A stretch of DNA of 27,903 bases from Gemmatimonadales bacterium (lineage in GTDB: Bacteria; Gemmatimonadota; Gemmatimonadetes; Gemmatimonadales; GWC2-71-9), in the NCBI GenBank assembly GCA_025929805.1, contig JAICPP010000008.1, positions 1 through 27,903 of the forward strand, read 5' to 3'. Positions 6,743 to 14,314 of the stretch are shown piece after piece. Made by a program: the position numbers and the translations under genes. Positions within the stretch are counted from its first letter, which is position 1. The number at the start of each line of letters is the position of its first letter. Below the pieces are notes generated by a model. The model did no database searches and was not told the DNA's origin. It saw only the letters and a program-made list of their open reading frames with translations.

Positions 6743-7845
6743 CAGGCCACCTCCGCCAGAAGTGAACGTCCGCTGATCCGGCGCCAGGCGATGTCGGCGA
6801 CCGAGCGGATGAGATCGTCGTAGCTCATCCCGGCCGCTGCCGCGGCCTTGGGGAAACAGGAGTGGTCCCGTGGGTCGGGCAATACGCCCGGCAACGGGTT
6901 GAGCTCGACAACCATCGGGCGACCTTCCGCATCGCAGCGCACATCGACGCGGCACCAGTCGCGGCATTCCAAGGCGTGGTAGGCTCCGAGCGCGGCCGAC
7001 CGAATTTCGTCGGCGAGACTCTCGGAGATGTTGGCCGGGCACTCGTAGATCTCGAGCGGGTTGCTGGGCGTGTCCCAGATCCACTTGGCCTCATAGCCGT
7101 AAATCGGTGGTGCTCCTTTCGGCAGCATATCAAATCGCATGCCGATAATCGGCAGACAGAAGGCTTCGTCGCCGTTCCCGAGGATCGCCACCGTGAACTC
7201 CTGCCCGGGCAGATAGGCCTCGATGATCACCGGCTCGGCATAGGTGGCCAGCAAGTGGGAGACCTGTCGCACCAGCTGGGAGCGACTCTTACAGAGGCAG
7301 CGCGTGGTAATCCCCTTGCCCGATCCCTCGAAGGCCGGCTTCACGAACAGCGGAAAGGGCAGAGTCACTCGGCGCGCATCTGCCGGCGAGCGGGCCACGA
7401 CAAAAGGCGCGGTGGGCACCCCGTGATAGGAGAGGATCTCCTTGGCCCGGCCCTTATGTAGCGCGAGAGCGAGAGTCAGCGGGTCCGAGGCGTGGTAGGG
7501 GATGCCGAGGAACTCGCAGATTGCAGGAACGTGGGCTTCCCGACTCGGACCGTAGAGCCCCTCGGCGATGTTGAACACGAAGTCGGGACGCAGCAGCGCG
7601 AGGCGAGCGGGGAAGCTGTTGTCGGCCTCGAGCCGATAGACCTGGCCGACAGTGCTGAGCGCGCGCTCCACCGCATCGATGGTGGCGGGCTCATCCCACT
7701 CGGCGTACAGGTCTGGCTGATGAAGCTCGGGGCGGAGTGCCCGACTGGGAAGCTGGTCTGACGAAGGGGATTCGGAGTTCGCCCCGGCTGGGTTAGCCGG
7801 CGCCGCTGGTTTGAGATTGAAGGCGAGTCCTATCCGAACTGCCAA
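6742..7845 (-). CDS. ATP-grasp ligase, D-Ala-D-Ala ligase-like (first of pair)
   Basis: The 367-aa protein starts at TTG 7845, preceded by AAGGGG at 5 nt. Another in-frame TTG at 7914 lies at the predicted transcription start and has no ribosome site. Signatures: F-N-I-A-E-G (91-96) followed by R-E-A-H-V-P-A, V-K-P-A-F-E-G-S-G-K-G-I (168-179), E-A-Y-L-P-G-Q-E-F (209-217), R-V-D-V-R (299-303) and E-L-N-P-L-P-G (314-320). It is a paralog of the downstream gene; both carry a shared A-K-W-I-x-D-(T/S)-P element (253-260 here). An insert at 16-45 rich in P, S and A may be a flexible loop. It opens the operon, so the two ligases may act one after the other or together. Confidence 0.85.
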   Translation of the reverse strand: MAVRIGLAFNLKPAAPANPAGANSESPSSDQLPSRALRPELHQPDLYAEWDEPATIDAVERALSTVGQVYRLEADNSFPARLALLRPDFVFNIAEGLYGPSREAHVPAICEFLGIPYHASDPLTLALALHKGRAKEILSYHGVPTAPFVVARSPADARRVTLPFPLFVKPAFEGSGKGITTRCLCKSRSQLVRQVSHLLATYAEPVIIEAYLPGQEFTVAILGNGDEAFCLPIIGMRFDMLPKGAPPIYGYEAKWIWDTPSNPLEIYECPANISESLADEIRSAALGAYHALECRDWCRVDVRCDAEGRPMVVELNPLPGVLPDPRDHSCFPKAAAAAGMSYDDLIRSVADIAWRRISGRSLLAEVA

Positions 7846-7916
7846 ATGATCCCCTTCTACAAAAAAGGCCGTCCGCGAGAGACGAGCCAGGACGAGTTCG
7901 AACGATCGACGCAACT

Positions 7917-7945
7917 AAAGTAAGAAAAAGGTTTTTGTGGCACAA
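7917..7945 (-). promoter_or_regulatory. Promoter of the ATP-grasp/GNAT/kamA operon
   Basis: On the minus strand, TTGTGC (7945-7940) and TACTTT (7922-7917) are separated by exactly 17 bases. They sit in an AT-rich island that contrasts with the surrounding GC-rich DNA. The predicted RNA would start near 7910, about 65 nt before the TTG start at 7845. Motif match only. Confidence 0.5.
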
Positions 7946-8002
7946 TAGTTTTTTTGGAAAAAGTGGAAATCAGTTTTGAGGAAGTCGCGCGCTACGACCC
8001 AC

Positions 8003-8027
8003 GACTCGTGACTCGTGACTCGCGACT
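8003..8027. repeat. Short tandem repeat of a 7-mer at the thyX 3' end
   Basis: About three and a half copies of GACTCGT (third copy GACTCGC) run into the thyX stop codon. The stop itself (8026-8028) is formed where the repeat ends. No function is evident; such simple heptamer arrays may vary in copy number between strains. Confidence 0.6.
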
Positions 8028-8778
8028 ACACCTTATGAAAACCAACTCGGCCAGCGTACCCTCCCTCGGCCGACTGATAGATCTCGAAGTCGGCAAAGAG
8101 GGCCGGCGCCTCTTGCTGCAGTACCCGGAGGCAAGCCACCGCCATGCGGCGGATCTCGAGCTCCGCCCCCTCGCCCAGCCGGAGCTCGAGCATGGTGCGC
8201 CAGGCCCGGACATTGGCGCTCACCACGATCTTCACCTCGGTAGCGTTGGGCAGCACGCTGCGGGCCGCCTCTCGGGCCATCTTCCGGCGGTGCACCTTGT
8301 CTTCCACCCATTGGTAGCGAGCCATCAGCCGCTCGACCGCCGCCACGTAGGCGGCCTGAGCCTCCTGTACCTGCCGGGTCCATTCCTCCTCCAGCGCGGC
8401 GTCACCCATGATCGCTGGCGGCATGACAAAGGCAGCGTGAGACTCGTCGACGTAGCGTTGCGAGAGCTGCGAGAACCCCCATCCGGCCCGGTGGCGAACC
8501 AGCTCATGACTACACGACCGGGAGATCCCCTCGATCAGCATGACGTAGGTGGAGTGCTCGAACACCGAGCCGTGGCCCTGCTTGAGGATGTTCTGGAGAT
8601 ATTCGGCGGTGCTGCGGCCGGCCGGGTTATGCTGGCTCATGTAGCAGAGTCTCCCGGCAAACTCGGCGATGCGCTCCCCGTCGCTCGCGTCGCCTTTCCA
8701 TTGTACGGGGAGGTGGGGCGGTTCGAGGAACTGAGGACGGGCGATGAGGGTGACGCGCGGTTGCTTGACTATTTCCAT
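8026..8778 (-). CDS. thyX: FAD-dependent thymidylate synthase
   Basis: The 250-aa protein makes dTMP from dUMP using FAD, NADPH and methylene-tetrahydrofolate. The family signature is present as R-H-R (95-97) followed by A-G-W-G-F-S-Q-L-S-Q-R-Y. It is preceded by G-H-G-S-V-F-E-H (68-75). The textbook signature is R-H-R-x7-S; here eight residues separate R-H-R from the aligned Ser, a variant spacing. ATG 8778 was chosen over an in-frame TTG at 8814 because family similarity starts near E-I-V-K-Q-P-R-V; neither has a convincing ribosome site. The gene is monocistronic, with the ATP-grasp operon promoter downstream. Confidence 0.9.
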   Translation of the reverse strand: MEIVKQPRVTLIARPQFLEPPHLPVQWKGDASDGERIAEFAGRLCYMSQHNPAGRSTAEYLQNILKQGHGSVFEHSTYVMLIEGISRSCSHELVRHRAGWGFSQLSQRYVDESHAAFVMPPAIMGDAALEEEWTRQVQEAQAAYVAAVERLMARYQWVEDKVHRRKMAREAARSVLPNATEVKIVVSANVRAWRTMLELRLGEGAELEIRRMAVACLRVLQQEAPALFADFEIYQSAEGGYAGRVGFHKV

Positions 8779-8886
8779 TGGACTGAGAGCTGGGAGCTTG
8801 GAGTCAGGAGCCAAGAACTAGGTGAATGAGCACGGGCACAAAATTGTCTCCACGCCCGGAGCAAAGCGAGGGATGAAGCCCAGCTC

Positions 8887-10533
8887 CTAAATCCCAGCCT
8901 CCGGCTCCCCCGCGAGCTCCAACCTACACCGCCCATAGTCCGCCCTTACCTCGATCATCCGTAAGGATCGCTGGATATCCGGGGGGATGTCCGCGGCCCC
9001 GGCTCCCACTTTGAGTTGGCTGATGGGAGGATTACTGCCCGGCAGGATGACGCCGGGGTTCAACAGGCCCATCGGGTCAAAGCTGGCCTTGACCCGGCGA
9101 AACAGCGCCATGATGTCAGGACCATAGACCCGCTCGAGAGCGTGAGCCCGGAGCCGCCCGTCTCCGTGCTCGCCGGACGGTGTCCCGGCCAGCTCGATGA
9201 CTCCGTCGGTCACCTCATCCATCAGGTCGGCTATCGAGGCCTCCCATCCCGGCCGGCCAACATCCGGAAGCAGGTTCACGTGGATGTGACCGTCGCCGGC
9301 ATGGCCGAACATCACGATGGCGACGTCGCGACTCGAAGCAGCCTTTCGTACCAGCCGGATATAGTCGCCCATCCGCTCCACCGGTACGCAAGCGTCCTCG
9401 ATGACCTGGAGCGACCGTCGCTGTTCCGGGAGCCCGGCGATGATCGGACTTGCGGCGTGACGAATCTCCCACAGCTGCTCGGCGGCGGCGGCGGTGTAGG
9501 CGGTGTCGACTGAATGCGCCAGCGGGCGGGAGCGGGCGGTGGCTTCCTCTACGGCTTCCCGTAGCGATGCGGGATTGTCTCGCTCCAGCTCGACCAGCAA
9601 CACCGCTTCCGTCCCCGGGAACCGCAATCCGGCGCCCGCGATGGTGTCTCCCGTTACCAGGTCCAGGAAAGTTCGGTCCAGAAGCTCGAGCGCCGAAGGC
9701 CGGCAGGAGAGCAGGGCCAGCACGACCTCGCCGAGGAGACCGAGTGAGCGAAGGGCGACGCGCAGTCCCGCCCGATATAGGGGAATGGGGTCGAGCCGCC
9801 ATTCGATATCGGTCACGATCCCGAGGGTTCCCTCGCCGCCGATCACCAGATCGATGGGATCGTTGGAGGCGATGAAAGCATCGAGCGCATAGCCGGCGGA
9901 GTTCTTCCGGGTTCGTGGAAAGCGGCTTTGAATGAGTAGAGAGCCTTCGTGGATAGCTGGAGCCACATCGGCCACAAAACGACACAATGCTGTTGCGGAA
10001 GGTGGCTTGTGTGGCCGGCCACGCCGCAGTCTTACCATCTCGCCGTCGGCGGTCAGCAAGGTGAGGCCTTCCACCCACCGCCGCACGCTTCCGTATCGCA
10101 CTGACCTGGCTCCCGCGGCGTTGGTGGCGACCATACCGCCGAGGGTTGCCCATCGCGCACTCGAGGGATCGGGAGGAAGCCTGAGTTGCTCGTGGCCGGC
10201 GGCGGCATTTAGATCAGCCAGAGTCACGCCGGCAGTGGTCCAGGCTCGGCGGCTTCGGGCGTCTATCTCGAGGCGGCGGTCGCTCATCTGGGTGAGGTCC
10301 ACTATCACTCCCTCACCGACGTTGCCTCCACCCATGGCGCTGCCGGCTCCCCGGGGGATCAGGGGTATCAGGTGCTGGGCGGCCCAACGGATGAGGCGCT
10401 GAAGGTCGGAGGCATCGGCAGGCAGGCAAACAGCGCTCGGAAGGATGCGGTAGATGCCCGCGCCTTCTGCATAGGCAGCTCGGGCCCGCACGTCGGTCCG
10501 GTAAACACCACGAATACCTGGAGCAGGCAGCAT
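8887..10533 (-). CDS. FAD-linked oxidase, GlcD/D-lactate dehydrogenase type
   Basis: The 548-aa protein has an N-terminal PCMH-type FAD domain: I-P-R-G-A-G-S-A-M-G-G-G-N at 59-71, L-G-G-M-V-A-T-N-A-A-G at 131-141 and G-G-E-G-T-L-G-I at 232-239. The FAD-oxidase C domain follows, with F-G-H-A-G-D-G-H-I-H-V-N at 409-420, E-H-G-D-G at 455-459 and the terminal F-D-P-M-G-L-L-N-P-G-V-I-L. Such enzymes oxidise 2-hydroxy acids (glycolate, D-lactate, D-2-hydroxyglutarate) to 2-oxo acids. There is no iron-sulfur extension, and no GlcE/GlcF gene is adjacent, so it is probably a stand-alone dehydrogenase. Substrate cannot be decided. It diverges from the DUF116 gene with only 27 bp between start codons. 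Confidence 0.88.
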   Translation of the reverse strand: MLPAPGIRGVYRTDVRARAAYAEGAGIYRILPSAVCLPADASDLQRLIRWAAQHLIPLIPRGAGSAMGGGNVGEGVIVDLTQMSDRRLEIDARSRRAWTTAGVTLADLNAAAGHEQLRLPPDPSSARWATLGGMVATNAAGARSVRYGSVRRWVEGLTLLTADGEMVRLRRGRPHKPPSATALCRFVADVAPAIHEGSLLIQSRFPRTRKNSAGYALDAFIASNDPIDLVIGGEGTLGIVTDIEWRLDPIPLYRAGLRVALRSLGLLGEVVLALLSCRPSALELLDRTFLDLVTGDTIAGAGLRFPGTEAVLLVELERDNPASLREAVEEATARSRPLAHSVDTAYTAAAAEQLWEIRHAASPIIAGLPEQRRSLQVIEDACVPVERMGDYIRLVRKAASSRDVAIVMFGHAGDGHIHVNLLPDVGRPGWEASIADLMDEVTDGVIELAGTPSGEHGDGRLRAHALERVYGPDIMALFRRVKASFDPMGLLNPGVILPGSNPPISQLKVGAGAADIPPDIQRSLRMIEVRADYGRCRLELAGEPEAGI

Positions 10534-10560
10534 CGTCGTCAGCTAACTATCTTGGGGCCT

Positions 10561-11355
10561 ATGGCCGAGCTTCCCCGCGCGCAACTGATTCATATCGATG
10601 TGGATCGCCGCCTCGGTCACGAGTGGGACGAGTGGGACGGCCGGCCTCTCCCCAATCAGGGGAATTACGACTCACCGCCCGCCCTCTTCTTCGCGTGGTC
10701 CGCGATCACTCTGGTAATCTTACTCGGTGTCCTGGGACTGGGACTCTTCCTGCTGGCACCGAGGCTCCAGGCTGTCCATTCGAAGGTGCCCGCAGTGCTC
10801 TGGAGTGCGCTGCTGGTGATCGGCTCCCTGCTGTGGGTTTGGTGGGGTGTGCTGCTCCTTTCCCACCAGCTGAACCGGCCGCTGCTTCCCGAACCCCTGG
10901 CCGAGCGGGGACCTTTCCTCCGGCTGATGCGGCTCACGTCCCGAGTGGCCGACCGGTTTGGCCGGCGGGACTGGGTCGAAAATTCGGCGGTAAAGGTGTA
11001 CAACGCCCTGGCCGTCATGCGCGGACGCAAGGTTGGGCAAGGGGAGTTGTTGCTGCTGATCCCCCGTTGCCTGTCCAAAGTCACATTGGATGGCGTGCTC
11101 GGAATAGCAGGTAAGTATGGCGTACCGGTCTTTGTCGCGACTCGCGGGCAGTTAGCGCGCCGAGTCATCCGTGAGCGACGCCCCCGGGCCGTTGTGGCGG
11201 TGGCATGTGAGCGCGATATGGTGAGCGGGCTGCATGACGTGGCTGGCAAAATACCCGTGCTCGGCCTGACCATGACCCTGCCGTCGGGTCCCTGCAAGGA
11301 CGCCTCGCTGGACCTCAGCCGGCTCGAGCAGTGGGTGCGGACCTACGTGGTATAG
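10561..11355 (+). CDS. DUF116 family membrane protein
   Basis: The 264-aa protein starts at ATG 10561; upstream in-frame codons overlap the divergent oxidase and are rejected. Two transmembrane segments lie near 43-66 and 78-101. The cytoplasmic C-terminal half matches DUF116: L-L-L-I-P-R-C (164-170), a V-A-C-E-R-D segment (214-219) and G-P-C-K-D (243-247). DUF116 members usually carry more cysteines, including a C-x-x-C-G cluster after the first cysteine. Here that region is replaced by K-V-T-L-D-G-V-L, leaving Cys170, Cys216 and Cys245. The family's function is unknown. It converges with the next lipoprotein, 3 nt between stops. Confidence 0.75.
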   Translation: MAELPRAQLIHIDVDRRLGHEWDEWDGRPLPNQGNYDSPPALFFAWSAITLVILLGVLGLGLFLLAPRLQAVHSKVPAVLWSALLVIGSLLWVWWGVLLLSHQLNRPLLPEPLAERGPFLRLMRLTSRVADRFGRRDWVENSAVKVYNALAVMRGRKVGQGELLLLIPRCLSKVTLDGVLGIAGKYGVPVFVATRGQLARRVIRERRPRAVVAVACERDMVSGLHDVAGKIPVLGLTMTLPSGPCKDASLDLSRLEQWVRTYVV

Positions 11356-11358
11356 GAC

Positions 11359-11880
11359 CTACCGATAGCGGGTGGTGTCTCGGGGTTGTGCTGCGGGCAT
11401 AGGCTGAACCGCCGGCGGACCACCGTACCGCTCCAACAGTCCGCGCAGCGCCTCCTCTACCTTGACTGCGACGGGGTGATCCCGGGCGACCTGTCGCTCC
11501 AGTTCCCGTGCCGGTAAGGAAGGATCGACGAGAGGGCGGTAAGCAGTCTCGACCACGAGCTGGCTGCTGCCCGGGCGAGCGGGCTCTGCCCAGCCACGCA
11601 CCCTAACGACGTTCGGTCCGATGCGGCGGCTCCCGGAGGGGCGGCCCGACCTCGAGTCGAACCAATCAGTCTCCAGATACGCATCCCGAAGCCGGACGGT
11701 CTTCACGGGAATCGACTTGGCACGCAGAGTCTCAGCCAGGTGGCGGATAGCCTCGCGCGTCGGGAGCCGCACTTCGGTGCCTGCCGCATCGGGCAAGGGG
11801 AGGAAGCTTGGGCGCGTGGTGCTGGGTTGACAGGCCGCTGTTACCCACGCCCCGAGCAGAAGCCAGGAACACCGCGCCAT
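11359..11880 (-). CDS. Putative lipoprotein of unknown function
   Basis: The 173-aa protein starts at ATG 11880, sharing one base with the upstream TGA (TGATG), so translation is coupled. The signal peptide ends in a lipobox V-T-A-A-C (Cys17). The mature part is a mixed alpha/beta sequence with V-R-L-R-D-A-Y-L-E-T-D-W-F-D (around 61-75) and strand-like stretches such as N-V-V-R-V-R-G-W. It is probably a small periplasm-facing domain. I do not recognise the family. Confidence 0.7.
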   Translation of the reverse strand: MARCSWLLLGAWVTAACQPSTTRPSFLPLPDAAGTEVRLPTREAIRHLAETLRAKSIPVKTVRLRDAYLETDWFDSRSGRPSGSRRIGPNVVRVRGWAEPARPGSSQLVVETAYRPLVDPSLPARELERQVARDHPVAVKVEEALRGLLERYGGPPAVQPMPAAQPRDTTRYR

Positions 11881-12482
11881 CAATCGCGGTGCGCTGGTGT
11901 TCCGGGTGAATGGCTATGGGGCGGCGTGCCGGGAGGATCGACGTGAGCCGGGGATGTTTGAACCGAATCCTGCGACTCCGGTCCCTGGGCCTCCATGGCT
12001 TCGTGGCTGTGTCCTTCGGTTCGTTCCCGGAGCTCGGCTTGAAGCACGTTGCTCGGAATGGCGGCGGCGTGCTGAAAGATCAGTCTCCCACCGTAGTTGG
12101 CGGTGGCGAACAGAATACCGACACCTGCGAGTGACAGAACGAGCAGGACCGAATGCTCCAGCGTGCGCATCCGCTTCGCTCGCAGGATCCGCCACAGGGT
12201 CAAGACCCCGAAGACACCCAGGGTTACCAGCCCGAGCTGCTCGTGGGTCTCCATTACCCGATGCACCGCGTCGCCATGGGCGATGTGCTCTTCCGCCTGA
12301 AGCCCTGAGATGACGGCGGCGGCTCCTCCTACGGCACCGATCACCATGGTCCAGAAGCCTACCTGCCGAAGGCCGGGCCTGTTGCCTACCAGCGCTACCA
12401 GATCGAACAGCACGGCGGTCAGAAGCAGAGCGGTGGGAAGGTCGTTGAGCGCGGCGTGCAGCTGCGGCCAGTCGTAGTCCAT
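11880..12482 (-). CDS. DUF2231-like four-helix membrane protein with His/Pro-rich tail
   Basis: The 200-aa protein starts at ATG 12482 with GGAG at 5 nt. Four transmembrane helices are apparent near 16-34, 42-60, 82-98 and 109-128. The start (L-H-A-A-L-N-D-L-P-T-A-L-L-L) and histidines in the 64-80 loop (E-E-H-I-A-H-G-D-A-V-H) resemble DUF2231 membrane proteins, for which metal or heme binding has been suggested. The last 45 residues are polar with six histidines and many prolines, possibly binding metal. It is coupled to the lipoprotein gene downstream, so the two products may act together at the membrane. Confidence 0.7.
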   Translation of the reverse strand: MDYDWPQLHAALNDLPTALLLTAVLFDLVALVGNRPGLRQVGFWTMVIGAVGGAAAVISGLQAEEHIAHGDAVHRVMETHEQLGLVTLGVFGVLTLWRILRAKRMRTLEHSVLLVLSLAGVGILFATANYGGRLIFQHAAAIPSNVLQAELRERTEGHSHEAMEAQGPESQDSVQTSPAHVDPPGTPPHSHSPGTPAHRD

Positions 12483-12514
12483 GGTTTCTCCAATAACGTG
12501 AACCGTAAACAGTA

Positions 12515-12553
12515 AACGGTGAACGGGGTGAGGGACGTCGCCCGTTCACCGTT
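12515..12553. repeat. Inverted repeat overlapping the 3' end of the 3-hydroxyacyl-CoA dehydrogenase gene
   Basis: The 13-bp arms AACGGTGAACGGG (12515-12527) and their complement (12541-12553) are perfect with a 13-nt loop. The flanks contain further degenerate copies of GTGAAC(G/C)GT. The dehydrogenase stop codon (12554-12552) falls within the right arm, so the repeat supplies the gene's end and could serve as its terminator. Confidence 0.6.
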
Positions 12554-13463
12554 ACCGTTCACTCTTCACGCTGGTTCCCAGCGCCAGATCAGACGGAACC
12601 GCCGGATCGACCGAATAATCATAAAACCCCTTGCCATTCTTGCGGCCATGGAATCCCGCCACCACCATGCGCTGGAGCAGTGGCGGCGCGGCATACCGGG
12701 GCTCGCGGTAGGCATCGAACATGATTTCGGAAATGCGGACCACGGTGTCCAGCCCGATATAGTCGAGCAGGGTGAGCGGTCCCATCGGGTGGCCGCATCC
12801 CAGCTGCATCGCACGATCGAGGTCCACCGTCGTGGCCACGCCGTGCTCGAGCGCCCGTGCGGCGTCCAGGAGATACGGTACCAGCAGCAGGTTGACAATA
12901 AAGCCAGGGCTGTCGGTCGCGGTCACCGGTTCCTTCCCGAGATCCCGGGCAAACGCGTAAGCTTGGTCAAAGGTTTCCTGGCTGGTAGTGACGGTGCGGA
13001 CCACCTCGACCAGCGGCATGAGCGGTACCGGATTGAAGAAGTGGAGCCCGACGAAGCGATCCGGCCGGCTGGTAGCAGCGGCCATGGCCGCGATGGTGAG
13101 GCTGGAGGTGTTGGAGGCAAAGATCGTTTGCCCGGGGCAGAGCTGGTCCAGTTCCTTCCAGAGCCGGTTCTTGAGCTCCAGGTCCTCGGTGACCGCCTCT
13201 ATAATGATGTCGCAATCCCGAAGCGCATCGAGGTCGGTGGTAAAGGACAGCCTGCCGGACGCGGCGTCCCGGGCAGAAGCCTCGAGCTTTCCTTTCTCCA
13301 CCAGACGGCCGAGCGACTTCAGAATTCCTCCGCGTCCCTTTTCCAGAAGCGGTGCGCCGACATCGCGGGCCACGGTGGTGAATCCCGCCGTGGCTGCGGT
13401 TTGGGCGATGCCACTCCCCATCAGGCCGCAACCCAGTACGCCGACTTTCTTGATTTCGGGCAT
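12552..13463 (-). CDS. hbd: 3-hydroxyacyl-CoA (3-hydroxybutyryl-CoA) dehydrogenase
   Basis: The 303-aa protein has the NAD-binding Rossmann motif G-C-G-L-M-G-S-G-I-A starting at residue 11. The H-F-F-N-P-V-P-L-M segment carries the catalytic His, and P-G-F-I-V-N-L-L-L-V-P-Y marks the start of the C-terminal domain. The C-terminal D-x-G-L-D-T and G-K-G-F-Y-D-Y elements are also present. It should interconvert 3-hydroxybutyryl-CoA and acetoacetyl-CoA in the cytoplasm. A single-domain length of about 300 fits Hbd/PaaH. ATG 13463 has AGGA eight bases upstream; a TTG one codon earlier is possible. It ends an operon begun by a thiolase, matching consecutive pathway steps. The last residues (V-K-S-E-R) come from a repeat. 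Confidence 0.9.
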   Translation of the reverse strand: MPEIKKVGVLGCGLMGSGIAQTAATAGFTTVARDVGAPLLEKGRGGILKSLGRLVEKGKLEASARDAASGRLSFTTDLDALRDCDIIIEAVTEDLELKNRLWKELDQLCPGQTIFASNTSSLTIAAMAAATSRPDRFVGLHFFNPVPLMPLVEVVRTVTTSQETFDQAYAFARDLGKEPVTATDSPGFIVNLLLVPYLLDAARALEHGVATTVDLDRAMQLGCGHPMGPLTLLDYIGLDTVVRISEIMFDAYREPRYAAPPLLQRMVVAGFHGRKNGKGFYDYSVDPAVPSDLALGTSVKSER

Positions 13464-13482
13464 CAATGAATCCTAAGCATTG

Positions 13483-14313
13483 TCAGGACTTCAGCGCCTT
13501 CCGCAGCTCGTCGGTCAGCAGACCCACGATTCCGGATCGATCGTTTGGTCCCGGTGGCAATCTGCCGGCCTCGCCCTCCAATGCGTCGAGTGCCCGCTCC
13601 AGTCCCAGCTGGATACGGGCCACCGTCGGCCCATAGCGGCGCAGGACCGCGTACCCAATACCGGCAGCGACTGGAAGCGGAACCAGCGCAACCGGCAGCA
13701 GGGCGCCCAGCGCGATCATGGCCGCGGTGCTGGCCGCACCGGCTCCGGCGAGCGCTGACCCACTGGCGACGTATTCGGTGCGGACTTTCCGGGCGTCCGC
13801 CACCAGCGTGACATGCGTGTACCCCGATTCGAGCGAAAGAAACGTGGCCGAGACCGTGGCCGCGCGGGAGAGCATGAAGGGCCGCTTGCCGGCGCCAAGC
13901 GCCGCGGCGGAGCGCCGGATGGCAGCCTGAAACCCGCTCAACGGTTCCCAGGTCACCCGTCCGCGCTGCTGCCGCTGGATGCAGAACAGCTCATTCCGTT
14001 CCATCCAACGAAGCAGATTCTGCTCCGCCAGATCAGCGTCGATGGGAACGACCCGTTGTGCGGTAACCTGACCGGGCCCCGCAACGCGATCCATGATTCC
14101 GGGGGGGCTGGGTGTGCCGAGAGGACTTCGCTCCTCGAGCAGTGCCTGCTGAAGATATCGGACTGGGATGCCTACCTCCCGGCCCAGCGACATCAGCTCG
14201 TCCTGGGTGAGAGTCTCGCCGATCTCGCGTTCGGCAGTCTGGAGCTCGGCGGCGCGCCGAATGATTCGTTCGAGCGCCGCCCGGTCGATCCGAGCCGGTA
14301 CACCCTGGCCCAT
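13483..14313 (-). CDS. Unknown protein with C-terminal two-helix membrane hairpin
   Basis: The 276-aa protein starts at ATG 14313 with AGGAG at 4 nt, one base after the SPFH stop. Residues 1-65 form a helical domain with a T-Q-D-E-L-M-S-L-G-R-E-V-G-I-P-V-R-Y-L segment that resembles a small DNA-binding-like or SHOCT-like helical module. Residues 85-180 alternate short strands. Two adjacent hydrophobic segments, 186-203 and 204-224, form a membrane hairpin, and a short amphipathic tail follows. Co-occurrence with the slipin suggests a membrane-domain partner, but I do not recognise the family. Confidence 0.75.
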   Translation of the reverse strand: MGQGVPARIDRAALERIIRRAAELQTAEREIGETLTQDELMSLGREVGIPVRYLQQALLEERSPLGTPSPPGIMDRVAGPGQVTAQRVVPIDADLAEQNLLRWMERNELFCIQRQQRGRVTWEPLSGFQAAIRRSAAALGAGKRPFMLSRAATVSATFLSLESGYTHVTLVADARKVRTEYVASGSALAGAGAASTAAMIALGALLPVALVPLPVAAGIGYAVLRRYGPTVARIQLGLERALDALEGEAGRLPPGPNDRSGIVGLLTDELRKALKS

Positions 14314-14314
14314 G

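Noticed and set aside
6743..7084. N-terminal extension of the second ATP-grasp gene
   Set aside because: It lies inside the first ATP-grasp gene; ATG 6742 in an ATGA overlap begins the conserved sequence.
5732..7845. Naming the ATP-grasp pair as D-alanine-D-alanine ligases for cell-wall synthesis
   Set aside because: Acceptor-site motifs differ from Ddl, and there are no mur or fts genes nearby.
8003..8027. CRISPR-like array
   Set aside because: It is a simple 7-mer tandem repeat without spacers; no CRISPR array or cas gene is in the window.
12519..13469. Plus-strand open frame of 316 codons opposite the 3-hydroxyacyl-CoA dehydrogenase
   Set aside because: High GC leaves antisense frames open; the minus-strand gene is certain.
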